Shown: one piece after another, positions 1 through 7,990 of the stretch
Numbering within the stretch: the first letter of the stretch is position 1
How the letters are laid out: the number at the start of each line of letters is the position of its first letter
Assembly (NCBI GenBank): GCA_003518755.1
Contig: DOYA01000063.1
Location: 438 to 11,554, forward strand
Source: Clostridiales bacterium
GTDB taxonomy: Bacteria > Bacillota > Clostridia > TANB77 > CAG-508
Reading direction: 5' to 3'
DNA length: 11,117 nt
Notes under the pieces: generated by a model
The model's input: the letters and a program-made list of their open reading frames with translations, nothing else
Database searches by the model: none
Told to the model about the DNA's origin: nothing
Translations under genes and position numbers: made by a program

Positions 1-278
1 TCTTTTATATGATTATATAATACATCAACAATTTTTAGGTATTCATCTTCGTTTATATTGAATTTTTTTGGAACTTCATATACATTTACAGGCTTCTTTT
101 TTAATATTTTAATTTTTGGAATATAGTAGAAAAACATTTCTCCGGTTTGTACATCTCCAGCTCTATCTATTACAGATGCATATAAATATATTTCATCCCA
201 TTTTTCTGGAATTAATTCAAATAAACAGCTTTGTATTTTTTCATATTTATCTTTCATATTTTTGGTTGTTCTTAGCAT
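1..278 (-). CDS. YezG/DUF600-family immunity (antitoxin) protein, C-terminus cut by window edge
   Basis: About 92 codons are visible before the window ends, so the C-terminus is missing. The core reads KYEKIQSCLFELIPEKWDEI (residues 11-30), followed by YLYASVIDR, GEMFFYY and, near residue 73, FNINEDEYLK. This order (short helix, IPEKW, acidic/aromatic strands, EMFFYY, then 'F.i.ed.y') is the pattern of the YezG-like DUF600 immunity family, whose members neutralise secreted or contact-delivered nuclease toxins. Family assignment is by recognition of motifs; the cognate toxin is not in view. The gene follows gpmI, and its Shine-Dalgarno overlaps the gpmI stop codon, so it is probably co-transcribed with the glycolytic operon. 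The start is uncertain: I chose the ATG at 278, which overlaps a preceding stop as TAATG. An in-frame ATG at 257 (MKDKYEK) matches the usual family start better but has no obvious ribosome site. The frame stays open upstream of 278 without a usable start codon. Confidence 0.75.
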   Translation of the reverse strand, partial: MLRTTKNMKDKYEKIQSCLFELIPEKWDEIYLYASVIDRAGDVQTGEMFFYYIPKIKILKKKPVNVYEVPKKFNINEDEYLKIVDVLYNHIK

Positions 279-313
279 TATTTCATTTGCTACAAAAAAG
301 TAGCTTATCCTCC
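276..313 (-). promoter_or_regulatory. Hairpin-bridged Shine-Dalgarno and two-codon leader before the immunity gene
   Basis: GGAGG (309-313) overlaps the end of gpmI. It is followed by ATAA, a perfect 5-bp stem GCTAC/GTAGC (300-304 with 289-293) with a six-T loop, then AA and an ATG at 286. That ATG opens a two-codon frame (ATG AAA TAA) whose stop overlaps the next ATG at 278 as TAATG. Linear distance from GGAGG to the first ATG is 22 bases, but only 6 if the hairpin is formed. The structure is seen directly; its role in start selection is inferred. Confidence 0.5.
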
Positions 314-1846
314 TTATTTTTCTATAATACTAACACCTGTCATTTCTTTTGGTTGATCTATTTCAAGTAATTCTAATATTGTTGGAGCTAAATCACATAA
401 TCTACCATCTTTTAATTTCATATTTTCTTTTTCTGAAACAAGTATTAATGGCACTAAATTTGTAGTATGAGCAGTATGTGGTTCTCCTGTTTGATAATCT
501 ATCATTTGCTCACAATTACCATGATCTGCTGTAATTATTAAATTTGCTTTTTGGCTTTCAATTGCTTCATATATTCTTCCTACACAATTATCTATCGTTT
601 CAACAGCTTTAATTGCTGCCTGTAAGCTTCCAGTATGACCAACCATATCTGGATTTGCAAAATTTAAAATAATACAATTATATTTTTTTGAATTAATAGC
701 TTCTACAACTTTATCACATACTTCATTTGCACTCATTTCAGGTTGTAAATCATATGTTTCTACTTTTGGAGAAGGAACTAAAATTCTATCTTCTCCATCA
801 TATTGCTTTTCTTCTCCACCATTAAAGAAAAATGTAACATGAGCATATTTCTCTGTTTCTGCTATTCTTAATTGTTTTCCACCATTTTTACTAACAACTT
901 CTCCAAGTGTATTTACAATTGGTTCTTTATTAAATGCTATGTGAACATTTGGCATAGTTTCATCATAACTTGTAAAACATACATAGTATAAATTCATTTT
1001 TTTTGTTTCAAATTCATTAAAATCAGGATCTACAAGAGTACGAGTTATTTCTCTTGCTCTATCAGGTCTAAAATTAAAGAATATAACAGAATCCCCATCT
1101 TCAATTGTTGCAACAGAATTGTCTCCATTTGTTATAACAGTTGGTTCAACAAATTCATCAAACACTTCTTTTTGATAAGAATTCTCAATTGCATTTATAC
1201 TACTTCCTGATTTTATCCCTTCACCATTAACCATGGCATCATATGCTTTTTGAACTCTTTGCCAACGTTTATCTCTATCCATTGCGTAGAATCTACCAGA
1301 TAAGGTTGCTATTTTTCCAACACCTTTTTCCTTCATTTTTTCTTCAAGCTCTTGAATATAGTTTTCAGCTGATGCTGGTGGTGTATCTCTTCCATCTAAA
1401 AAACAATGTACATAAACATCTTCAAAATCTCTTCTTTTTGCAAGCTCTAATAGACCATATAAATGTCTATTATGGCTGTGAACTCCACCATCTGATAATA
1501 AACCTAAAATATGCAATTTTGAATTATTCTTTTTGCAATTTTCAATTGCATTTATAAGCTCAGTATTTGCAAAAAAATCTCCATCTTCAATAGATTTAGT
1601 AATTCTAGTAAGCTCTTGGTATACTATTCTACCAGCTCCAATATTTGTATGACCTACTTCTGAATTTCCCATTTGTCCTTCAGGTAATCCAACTGCCATT
1701 CCACTAGCTGATATATGACATGTTGGATATTTATTCATAAGTTTATCTAAATTAGGTGTGTTGGCTTGCTTAACAGCATTTCCCTCTACTTTTGGGTTTT
1801 CACCAAATCCATCTAATATCATTAGCATTGTTAATTTGTCATTCAT
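314..1846 (-). CDS. gpmI: 2,3-bisphosphoglycerate-independent phosphoglycerate mutase
   Basis: This cytosolic enzyme interconverts 3-phosphoglycerate and 2-phosphoglycerate in glycolysis, using two Mn ions and a phosphoserine intermediate. The 510-residue length is normal for the family. The metal-site LDGFG is at residues 11-15, the catalytic serine is S62 in GQMGNSEVGH, and the iPGM core follows with HCFLDGRDTPP, GRFYAMDRDKRW and FFNFRPDRAREITR. The second metal cluster is seen in NFANPDMVGHTG and TADHGNCEQM, and the C-terminus has HTTNLVPLIL. All expected catalytic motifs are present, so the gene looks intact. The ATG start has AAAAGGAG ending six bases upstream and lies 14 bases after the tpiA stop, which implies translation from the same transcript. 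Enolase, which often follows gpmI in this operon type, is replaced here by an immunity-type gene. Confidence 0.98.
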   Translation of the reverse strand: MNDKLTMLMILDGFGENPKVEGNAVKQANTPNLDKLMNKYPTCHISASGMAVGLPEGQMGNSEVGHTNIGAGRIVYQELTRITKSIEDGDFFANTELINAIENCKKNNSKLHILGLLSDGGVHSHNRHLYGLLELAKRRDFEDVYVHCFLDGRDTPPASAENYIQELEEKMKEKGVGKIATLSGRFYAMDRDKRWQRVQKAYDAMVNGEGIKSGSSINAIENSYQKEVFDEFVEPTVITNGDNSVATIEDGDSVIFFNFRPDRAREITRTLVDPDFNEFETKKMNLYYVCFTSYDETMPNVHIAFNKEPIVNTLGEVVSKNGGKQLRIAETEKYAHVTFFFNGGEEKQYDGEDRILVPSPKVETYDLQPEMSANEVCDKVVEAINSKKYNCIILNFANPDMVGHTGSLQAAIKAVETIDNCVGRIYEAIESQKANLIITADHGNCEQMIDYQTGEPHTAHTTNLVPLILVSEKENMKLKDGRLCDLAPTILELLEIDQPKEMTGVSIIEK

Positions 1847-1860
1847 TTCTTGCTCCTTTT

Positions 1861-2610
1861 CTATTTACAATTTACTATATTTGCAAATGACTCTGCTTTT
1901 AAACTTGCTCCACCGATTAATCCTCCATCAATGTCTGACATGCTTAAAAGTTCTTTTGCATTTTCTGGTTTCATACTTCCACCGTACTGTATTATAACTC
2001 TTTCTGCTACGTTTTGTCCATAGATTTCGACGATTTTTTCTCTTATTTTTTTACATGCTTCATTTGCATCATTTGAGGTAGCTGTTTTTCCTGTTCCAAT
2101 TGCCCAAATTGGCTCATATGCAATTATAGTATTTGCAACTTGTTCTTCAGTTAATCCATTTAATGCTTTTTGTGTTTGATTTTCTATTATTCCAAAAGCT
2201 TTTCCTGCTTCTCTTTCTTCTAAAGTTTCTCCAACGCAAACAATAGGTTTTAAATCATTTTCAAATGCTGTTTTTATTTTTTTATTAACTGTTTCATCTG
2301 TTTCGTTAAAGTATTGTCTTCTTTCTGAATGCCCTATAATTACATATTCTACTCCAATTGATTTTAACATTTTTCCTGATACTTCGCCAGTATATGCTCC
2401 TTTTTCTTCATAATGCATATTCTGTGCACCTATTTTTATATTAGTTCCCTGTGCAGTTAGTAAACTATAAAACAAATCTGTATAAGGTACACATAATACT
2501 ACTTCATTTTCTGTATCTTTAACTAATGGTGCTAATTCTGTAATCATTGATATTGCTTCATTAGGAAGCATATTCATTTTCCAGTTTCCTGCAATTACTT
2601 TTTTTCTCAT
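1861..2610 (-). CDS. tpiA: Triosephosphate isomerase
   Basis: TpiA interconverts dihydroxyacetone phosphate and glyceraldehyde-3-phosphate as a cytosolic TIM barrel dimer. The protein has 249 residues, the typical length. Catalytic residues are visible: K11 in AGNWKMN, H94 in IIGHSERR and E166 in AYEPIWAIGTG. The phosphate-binding C-terminal motifs YGGSMKPENA and GGLIGGASL are also present. The ATG start is preceded by AAGAAGGAGA at a good distance. The gene ends with TAG 14 bases before gpmI, and it starts 93 bases after the intact ispH, a gap that contains a small GC-rich hairpin. No distinct promoter was recognised before it, so it is probably read from upstream in the operon. Confidence 0.98.
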   Translation of the reverse strand: MRKKVIAGNWKMNMLPNEAISMITELAPLVKDTENEVVLCVPYTDLFYSLLTAQGTNIKIGAQNMHYEEKGAYTGEVSGKMLKSIGVEYVIIGHSERRQYFNETDETVNKKIKTAFENDLKPIVCVGETLEEREAGKAFGIIENQTQKALNGLTEEQVANTIIAYEPIWAIGTGKTATSNDANEACKKIREKIVEIYGQNVAERVIIQYGGSMKPENAKELLSMSDIDGGLIGGASLKAESFANIVNCK

Positions 2611-2650
2611 AAGATTATTTCTCCTTCTTATACATTTTTTTCAATACTGC

Positions 2651-2668
2651 GGGCGTTTAAAACTGCCC
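2651..2668 (-). other. Small GC-rich hairpin between ispH and tpiA
   Basis: On the minus strand GGGC-A-GTT pairs with AAC-GCCC (one bulged A, loop of three). It stands out because the flanks are nearly pure A/T. No T run follows on either strand, so it is not a standard Rho-independent terminator. It could be an RNA stability or processing element, or chance. Confidence 0.35.
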
Positions 2669-2703
2669 CTTGTTATTCTCCATCTTTAATTCCAAACATA
2701 TTG

Positions 2704-3555
2704 TTAATAGTTATTTTTTAATAATATTTCTTTAGCTTTATGTATATCTTCTTTAGGAGTTGATGCCCCTGCCATAATGCCAATTTTTTTAATACCTTTT
2801 ATTTTATCTAAATCTATTTCTTCTGGATTAGGTATAAACTGTGTATTAGCACAATAATTTAATGCAATATTATATAGCTCTGTTGTATTGGAACTTTTTT
2901 TATCTCCAATAATTATCATTGCATTTACTTTTTGAGCTATTTCTCTTGTTTCCTTTTGTCTATTTTCTGTTGTTAAACAGATGGTGTTTTTTATTACTAA
3001 ATCTGTATCACCATTTAATCTTTCTTTTAAGAAATTAGCTATATCTTTAAAAGATTTTGAATTATACGTTGTTTGTGAAATTAATAAAACCTTTTTTTCT
3101 TTACTTATTTCTTCAATACTTTCATATAGTTCTTCAATATTAGAAATAATTATACAATTAGATTGAACATAACTTTTTATTCCAAGAACCTCTGGATGAT
3201 TTCTTTTACCTGTTATTATAATATAATAACCTTCTTTTGAATATTGACTAACAATTCCATGAATCTTTAAAACACTTGGACATGTTAAATCAATAAGCTT
3301 AATTCCCATTTCTTTTGCCTTTTTATAGACTATTTTGTTTTCTCCATGAGGTCTTATAATTGTTGTTGAATTTTTTTGCTGAATATCATTTATAAATTCA
3401 ATCCCACTCTCTTTTAAATTATTCACAACATTTTTATTATGTACAATATCACCTAAACAATATACTTTTCCTTTTTTAGCTTCTATTAATGCATTGTCAA
3501 CGGCTCTCTTAACTCCATAACAAAAACCTGCATTTTTTCCGATTATTATTTCCAT
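2704..3555 (-). CDS. ispH: 4-hydroxy-3-methylbut-2-enyl diphosphate reductase (intact copy)
   Basis: IspH is the Fe-S enzyme that performs the last step of the MEP pathway, reducing HMBPP to IPP and DMAPP. The protein is 283 residues, a normal stand-alone length. The three cluster cysteines are present: C12 (AGFCYGVKRAVD), C92 (LTCP) and C193 (NTICLTTENRQ). The active-site residues H39 (IVHN), H70 (RPHG), H120 and E122 (NHPEV), T163 (QTT), S221 and N223 (SSNTTEL) and S265 (GASTP) are also there. The usual HGV after H70 is HGE here. The open frame extends 17 codons further upstream, but the ATG at 3555 is preferred because AGAAGGA lies at correct spacing and the protein then begins MEIIIGKNAG, as does the second copy. 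It lies 64 bases downstream of the Nudix gene. Many Clostridia fuse ispH to ribosomal protein S1; this copy is not fused. Confidence 0.95.
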   Translation of the reverse strand: MEIIIGKNAGFCYGVKRAVDNALIEAKKGKVYCLGDIVHNKNVVNNLKESGIEFINDIQQKNSTTIIRPHGENKIVYKKAKEMGIKLIDLTCPSVLKIHGIVSQYSKEGYYIIITGKRNHPEVLGIKSYVQSNCIIISNIEELYESIEEISKEKKVLLISQTTYNSKSFKDIANFLKERLNGDTDLVIKNTICLTTENRQKETREIAQKVNAMIIIGDKKSSNTTELYNIALNYCANTQFIPNPEEIDLDKIKGIKKIGIMAGASTPKEDIHKAKEILLKNNY

Positions 3556-3619
3556 TTTTATATCCTTCTGAATAATAGTAAAAAATTTTTTTATAAAACT
3601 AAACATTTTATAAATTAAA

Positions 3620-4300
3620 TTATTCTATACCTAATCCATCAGTTTCATTTGTTAATTTATAACATTCTCTAATTTTGTCGAATATTGCATTATAATCAAA
3701 TTTTTTAGGAAATCTTGTTTCACCAGTTCTAATTTGTTCAAAACATTTTTCCATAGGAACCCAGGTAATATTTGTTATTTCATCCTTTTGGAATTTAAAA
3801 CTCTCTTGTTTTACCTTTATAAAAAAATAAAAACACGCAAAAATTCCATTTTTAGTAAAGAATAGTTCTGGACTATTTTCAGTAATTCTTTTTAATCTAG
3901 AATATGCTTCTTCCTTGTTGATACCTAACTCTTCATGTAATTCTCTTAACATAGCTTGAGTAGGAGTTTCCCAATTATCTATGTGTCCAGAACATAAATC
4001 CTTCATTCCAGGATGTATTCTATCTGCTTTTGATGATCTTTCTTCAATTAAAACCTCTCCTTTTTCATTTATAACAAAACATGATACAAATCTGATACAT
4101 TCATCTGCAGATAGTTTTTTTTCTCTATCTGGCTCAATAAACCCTTTAAATGCTAGACCTTTTCGTTCTTTATAACTATATAATTTATAACGAGCTTTAT
4201 TTGAATTTGGTATTATTGTTATTGCTTTTGGCTTTATACCTAGCCTATGCTTTGTTTTTTTTTGTCCCTTTAGTTTTATATATTTATTTAATATGCTCAT
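3620..4300 (-). CDS. Nudix hydrolase, substrate unknown
   Basis: The 226-residue protein has one perfect Nudix box at residues 105-127: G105, E111, then R119-E120-L-H-E123-E124-L-G126-I127, so the metal-binding glutamates are intact. The stretch before it (LIEERSSKADRIHPGMKDLC, residues 84-103) resembles the arrangement in the YfcD/isopentenyl-diphosphate isomerase-like branch of Nudix proteins. The diagnostic isomerase residues, such as a TNTCCSHP segment, are absent, so I do not call it an isomerase. The N-terminal 60 residues are basic and not recognised. Start: ATG at 4300 with AAGAGGTG a few bases upstream. Its position between two ispH copies makes an isoprenoid diphosphate substrate an attractive but unproven idea; nucleotide or other diphosphate hydrolysis is equally possible. 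Confidence 0.88.
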   Translation of the reverse strand: MSILNKYIKLKGQKKTKHRLGIKPKAITIIPNSNKARYKLYSYKERKGLAFKGFIEPDREKKLSADECIRFVSCFVINEKGEVLIEERSSKADRIHPGMKDLCSGHIDNWETPTQAMLRELHEELGINKEEAYSRLKRITENSPELFFTKNGIFACFYFFIKVKQESFKFQKDEITNITWVPMEKCFEQIRTGETRFPKKFDYNAIFDKIRECYKLTNETDGLGIE

Positions 4301-4445
4301 TTTTCACCTCTTTAGAACTTAGATTCATTTCCATAGTTTCTTTAGTTTTTAATTTATCTATTTTTCTTCTTAATAGTATTAATAAATAACAGCTTATCTT
4401 CAATCAACTATATTTTTTTATATTTTACTAATGTAATACTTATCA

Positions 4446-5304
4446 TTATTGTTTAATTCTATCACTTGTCAATAATTCATTTTTAACTTTTAGTATATCC
4501 TCTTTCGGAGTTGATGCACCACCCATAATTCCTATTTTGTAACTTTTTCTTAATAGATTAAAATTTAATTCTTCTAAACAACATATAAATTGAGTATTTT
4601 CACAATATTTATGAGCAATATTATATAATTCAGTTGTATTAAAACTATTTTTATCTCCAACAATTATCATTACATCAACACTTCTAGCCATTTCTTTTGT
4701 TTCTTTTTGTCTGTCTAGAGTTGTTAGACATATTGTTTTATTAATTTCTAGTATTACATCGCTTTTTATGGTTTTTTTCAATTCTTCAATTATCTCATCA
4801 AATATATTCGAATTGAATGTTGTTTGCGAAATTACTAAAACTCTTTTTTTATTACTTATAATCTTTATTACATCGGGTATTTCATATTTATTCTGTATAT
4901 TTGTAAATTCACTTCCTACTATACTCTTAATTCCTAATATTTCAGTATGATTACTTTTTCCAACTATAATTATAAAATAGCCTTTTTTGAATACTCTTCT
5001 GCCATTTTTTTATTTTTATAATTACTGGACATGTTAAATCAATAACTTCCTTATTCATTTTGTCTGTTTTATCATATATATCTTTCGTAACACCATGAGC
5101 ACCAATTATTGTAGTTCCTTTTGACTCATCTATATTATTTATAAAACATACACCTGCTTTTTTTAAACTATCTATTACATTTCGATTGTGAACTATTTCT
5201 CCCAAACAATATACACTACCATTTTTAGTTTCTTCAAGAAGTTTATCAATTGCTCTTTGTGCTACACTACATAATCCTGCATTTTTTCCAATTATTATTT
5301 CCAT
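4446..5304 (-). pseudogene. ispH: Second ispH copy, broken by two single-base frameshifts in A tracts
   Basis: The copy starts with ATG at 5304, 16 bases after the pgk stop and behind an AGAGGA site, and reads MEIIIGKNAGLC like the intact ispH. It runs in one frame to about 5005, where an A7 tract (5005-5011) is one base short; a second A6 tract (4983-4988) is also one base short. Adding one A to each would restore a continuous 286-residue protein ending at 4446. Cysteines in AGLC, LTCP and NKTICLTTLDRQ, plus HNRN, HGV, the H and E of NHTE, SQTT, FNTTEL and GASTP, all remain. There are no other stops over about 860 bases. The C12 region (LCSVAQRA) and NHTE (normally HPE) are divergent. Seen: two -1 shifts 16 bases apart. 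Possible causes are recent gene decay, homopolymer sequencing error, or slippage that restores the frame. Confidence 0.85.
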
Positions 5305-5320
5305 TTCTATATCCTCTATT

Positions 5321-6505
5321 TTACAACTCAAGTAAAGCTTCTATTCCTGGTAACTTTTTACCTTCCAAAAATTCTAGAGATGCTCCTCCACCAGTAGAAA
5401 TATGTGTCATTTTTTCAGCTACTCCTGCTTTTTCTACTGCAGATGCGGAATCTCCACCACCTATAATTTTAACTGCATCAATATCTCCTAATACTTTTGC
5501 AATTTCATTTGTTCCTATAGCAAATTTTTCAAGTTCAAATACTCCAAGTGGACCATTCCATACAATAGTTTTGGCATTTTTAAGTTCTTCGGCATATAGT
5601 TTTACAGTTTCAGGTCCGATATCTAGTGCTTCCCATCCATCAGGTATTTCAGCAGAAGGAACAACCTTACTTTCAGCATCAGCTTTAAATTCTTTTGCTA
5701 TTTTATTATCAACTGGAAGCATAAATTTAACACCTTTTTCTTTTGACTTTTCCATAAGTTCCATTGCTAAATTGATTTTATCTTCTTCACAAATTGAATT
5801 ACCAACATTATATCCTAAAGCTTTAAAGAATGTATATGCCATTCCTCCACCTATTAAAATAGCATCTACTTTATTTATTAAACTTTCAATTACTCCTATT
5901 TTATCAGAAACTTTTGAACCACCTAAAATTGCCATAAATGGTCTTTCTGGATTTTGTAAAGCTTCATCTAAAAACTTTAATTCTTTTTCAATTAAAAATC
6001 CTGAAACAGCTGGTAAATAATGTGTTACACCTTCTGTTGAGGCATGTGCTCTATGTGCTGTTCCAAATGCATCATTTACAAATATTTCTCCAAAGCTAGC
6101 TAATTTTTTACTAAATTCTGGATCATTATCTGTTTCTTCTCTATGAAACCTTAAATTCTCTAAAAGTAATATTTCTCCATTTTTTAAATTATTAGCTTTT
6201 GATATAGCATCTTCTCCAATTACATCCTTTGCCATTATTATTTGCTTATTTATTAATTTTGATAATTCTTTTGCAACTGGAACTAAAGAAAATTCTTTTT
6301 TAAATTCTCCTTTTGGTCTTCCTAAATGAGAGCAAAGTGTTATCCTACAATTTTTCTCTAATAAATACTTAATAGTTGGCAAAGCTGCAACTATTCTTGT
6401 GTTATCTGTGATGTTTTGATTTTCATCCATAGGAACATTAAAATCACATCTCACTAAAACCCTTTTGTCTTTTAAATCAATATCTCTAACAGTTTTTTTA
6501 CTCAT
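5321..6505 (-). CDS. pgk: Phosphoglycerate kinase
   Basis: Pgk transfers phosphate from 1,3-bisphosphoglycerate to ADP, the first ATP-forming step of glycolysis, in the cytosol. The 394-residue length is standard. Substrate-binding motifs RCDFNVP (19-25) and SHLGRPKG (59-66) lie in the N-domain. The nucleotide-binding C-domain carries AILGGSKVSDK, VWNGPLGVFE, IIGGGDSASAV (about 347-357) and HISTGGGASLEFLEGK near the end. AGGAGGAT stands at ideal distance before the ATG. The gene begins 17 bases after the prenol-kinase-like gene and ends 16 bases before the broken ispH, so all three are probably on one transcript. It is separated from gap by two genes and a structured intergenic region, whereas gap and pgk are adjacent in many Bacillota. 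Confidence 0.98.
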   Translation of the reverse strand: MSKKTVRDIDLKDKRVLVRCDFNVPMDENQNITDNTRIVAALPTIKYLLEKNCRITLCSHLGRPKGEFKKEFSLVPVAKELSKLINKQIIMAKDVIGEDAISKANNLKNGEILLLENLRFHREETDNDPEFSKKLASFGEIFVNDAFGTAHRAHASTEGVTHYLPAVSGFLIEKELKFLDEALQNPERPFMAILGGSKVSDKIGVIESLINKVDAILIGGGMAYTFFKALGYNVGNSICEEDKINLAMELMEKSKEKGVKFMLPVDNKIAKEFKADAESKVVPSAEIPDGWEALDIGPETVKLYAEELKNAKTIVWNGPLGVFELEKFAIGTNEIAKVLGDIDAVKIIGGGDSASAVEKAGVAEKMTHISTGGGASLEFLEGKKLPGIEALLEL

Positions 6506-6523
6506 AATCTTTATCCTCCTATT

Positions 6524-7990
6524 TTAAACTAAAAATATAGCCACTGCAATTAATGTTGTTATAGCAGATGACATTATGTTGACCATGTTATTATTTACCC
6601 AATGAATTCCTTCTATAATTTCTGTTTTATTATCACAATGTACTGTTTTTTCAGTTATTTCTTGACATTTGGTACATTTAAATTTTGCCTGTAATAATGA
6701 TCCCAAAATAGAATCAATAATTGTTTGTAGAAATATTAAGCCAGCTATTAAAAATATATAAAAAATTGATAATTTTAAATATATACAAACTATAATAGCT
6801 ATAATTATTGCACAAATTAATGCAGATATTGTTCCAAGTATTGATATTCCTCCAGAAATACCTTTTGGTACTCTCTTTCTCTTTATAAAATCATATGATG
6901 TATCTTTTTTTGATAATACTCCTACATCAGATGATACAGAATCTATTAAACAACCACTTAATGAAATTAAACTAATTATTAGCATAGATTGTTTATTAAA
7001 TATTCCATATAAAATAATAAATGCTGTTCCAATTCCCCCATTTATTAAAACTTGCAAAAAATTTCTAGGTTTTTCTTTCTTATTACTTTTTAAAACTATT
7101 TTTTTAAATTTTGAAACTCCGAATATAAAAAAGTATTCACTTAATAACATGCAAATTCCAAAAATTCCTCCAAAATACATATATGAAACAGCCATAATCA
7201 TTGCTAATAATGATCCATAATAGTCAAGCCCCTTCGCAAAAAATACAATAATAAATAGTATTTCTGCTACTAAAACACTTTCTCCCAAGTTGTTTAAATT
7301 GTAATTCATAAATAAAAAGCCAAGTATAAAAGAAATTGCAACAACAGAAAAATTATCTAATCCTTTTCCTACTAGTTCAAATATTGCAACAGCCAATCCA
7401 ATAACAATACACATAAAAATGGTTAAATTTAAATTATAAAAATGTGTTAATAATATTATTGCAATTGTTGAAAATGCAAAACAACTTATAAATCCATTTA
7501 AACTTTTATTTCCTCTTATTAGTTTTGATTTAGTGTTTTTTCCAATTATTGCAGCAAAACCATCTCCAAAAGTCAAACAAAATATTGCAATTCCACTACT
7601 ATAAAACATTTTTGGAAAAATGTATGATAATAACATTATAATTGTTATAGCTATTGAAAAATATACTGTACCAGGTTCATTATTTTCTTCTCTTTCCATA
7701 TTTTTAAATATTTTAAATTTATATGATAAATAATTAATAATTATAAATAGAAAAGGAATAATAACTTGATGTATAGTATTTTTCAAAAATATATCTATAA
7801 TTATAAAAAGAACAAATAATCCTGTATGAATAATTTTTCTTGACATTTCGACATTTGAAACCTTTTGCACTATATTTCCTACTCCAAGAATTAAGAAAAA
7901 AACATATGCAAATATTAGTATATATCCTGCAATAATCATTTTTACATTCCCTTCGAATAATAAGAAAAGGTTAGAAATTAAACTTCCCAA
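6524..7990 (-). CDS. Polytopic prenol kinase-like protein: dolichol/phytol kinase domain fused to DUF92 domain
   Basis: This is an integral membrane protein of up to 488 residues with many hydrophobic segments. The N-terminal half carries the CTP-dependent dolichol/phytol kinase (SEC59/VTE5-like) signature: SRKIIH (50-55), NEPGTVYFSIA (104-114), LTFGDGFAAIIGK (139-151), KSLNGF (162-167) and DN (212-213). The C-terminal half, from about 245, matches DUF92 (VTE6-like, phytyl-phosphate kinase): NFLQVLINGG (310-319), D350, GISGG (377-381), DSILGSLLQ (426-434), C439/C442/C452 and N471. In plants the two families successively convert phytol to phytyl-P and phytyl-PP, so one protein may salvage a prenol to its diphosphate; that function is inferred. 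Start: TTG at 7990, with AAGGAGGAGG just after the preceding stop but very close. ATG at 7939, 17 codons in, is the alternative and has a weaker site. Confidence 0.82.
   Translation of the reverse strand: MGSLISNLFLLFEGNVKMIIAGYILIFAYVFFLILGVGNIVQKVSNVEMSRKIIHTGLFVLFIIIDIFLKNTIHQVIIPFLFIIINYLSYKFKIFKNMEREENNEPGTVYFSIAITIIMLLSYIFPKMFYSSGIAIFCLTFGDGFAAIIGKNTKSKLIRGNKSLNGFISCFAFSTIAIILLTHFYNLNLTIFMCIVIGLAVAIFELVGKGLDNFSVVAISFILGFLFMNYNLNNLGESVLVAEILFIIVFFAKGLDYYGSLLAMIMAVSYMYFGGIFGICMLLSEYFFIFGVSKFKKIVLKSNKKEKPRNFLQVLINGGIGTAFIILYGIFNKQSMLIISLISLSGCLIDSVSSDVGVLSKKDTSYDFIKRKRVPKGISGGISILGTISALICAIIIAIIVCIYLKLSIFYIFLIAGLIFLQTIIDSILGSLLQAKFKCTKCQEITEKTVHCDNKTEIIEGIHWVNNNMVNIMSSAITTLIAVAIFLV

Noticed and set aside
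3620..4300. Calling the Nudix protein isopentenyl-diphosphate isomerase because it sits between ispH copies.
   Set aside because: The Nudix box is a hydrolase-type match and the isomerase-specific cysteine/histidine segment is missing; context alone is not enough.
4284..4403. A 39-codon minus-strand frame (TTG start) overlapping the Nudix start, with a segment LLRRKIDKLK faintly like a Spo0E-type small protein.
   Set aside because: No ribosome site, an uncommon start codon, and the Spo0E SQELD-type motif is absent. Most likely chance in AT-rich intergenic sequence (4301-4445), which otherwise shows nothing firm.
5250..6020. A long plus-strand open frame (256 codons) opposite pgk.
   Set aside because: It lies antisense to the well-conserved pgk gene, is serine/proline-rich from reversed codons, and has no ribosome site or family resemblance.
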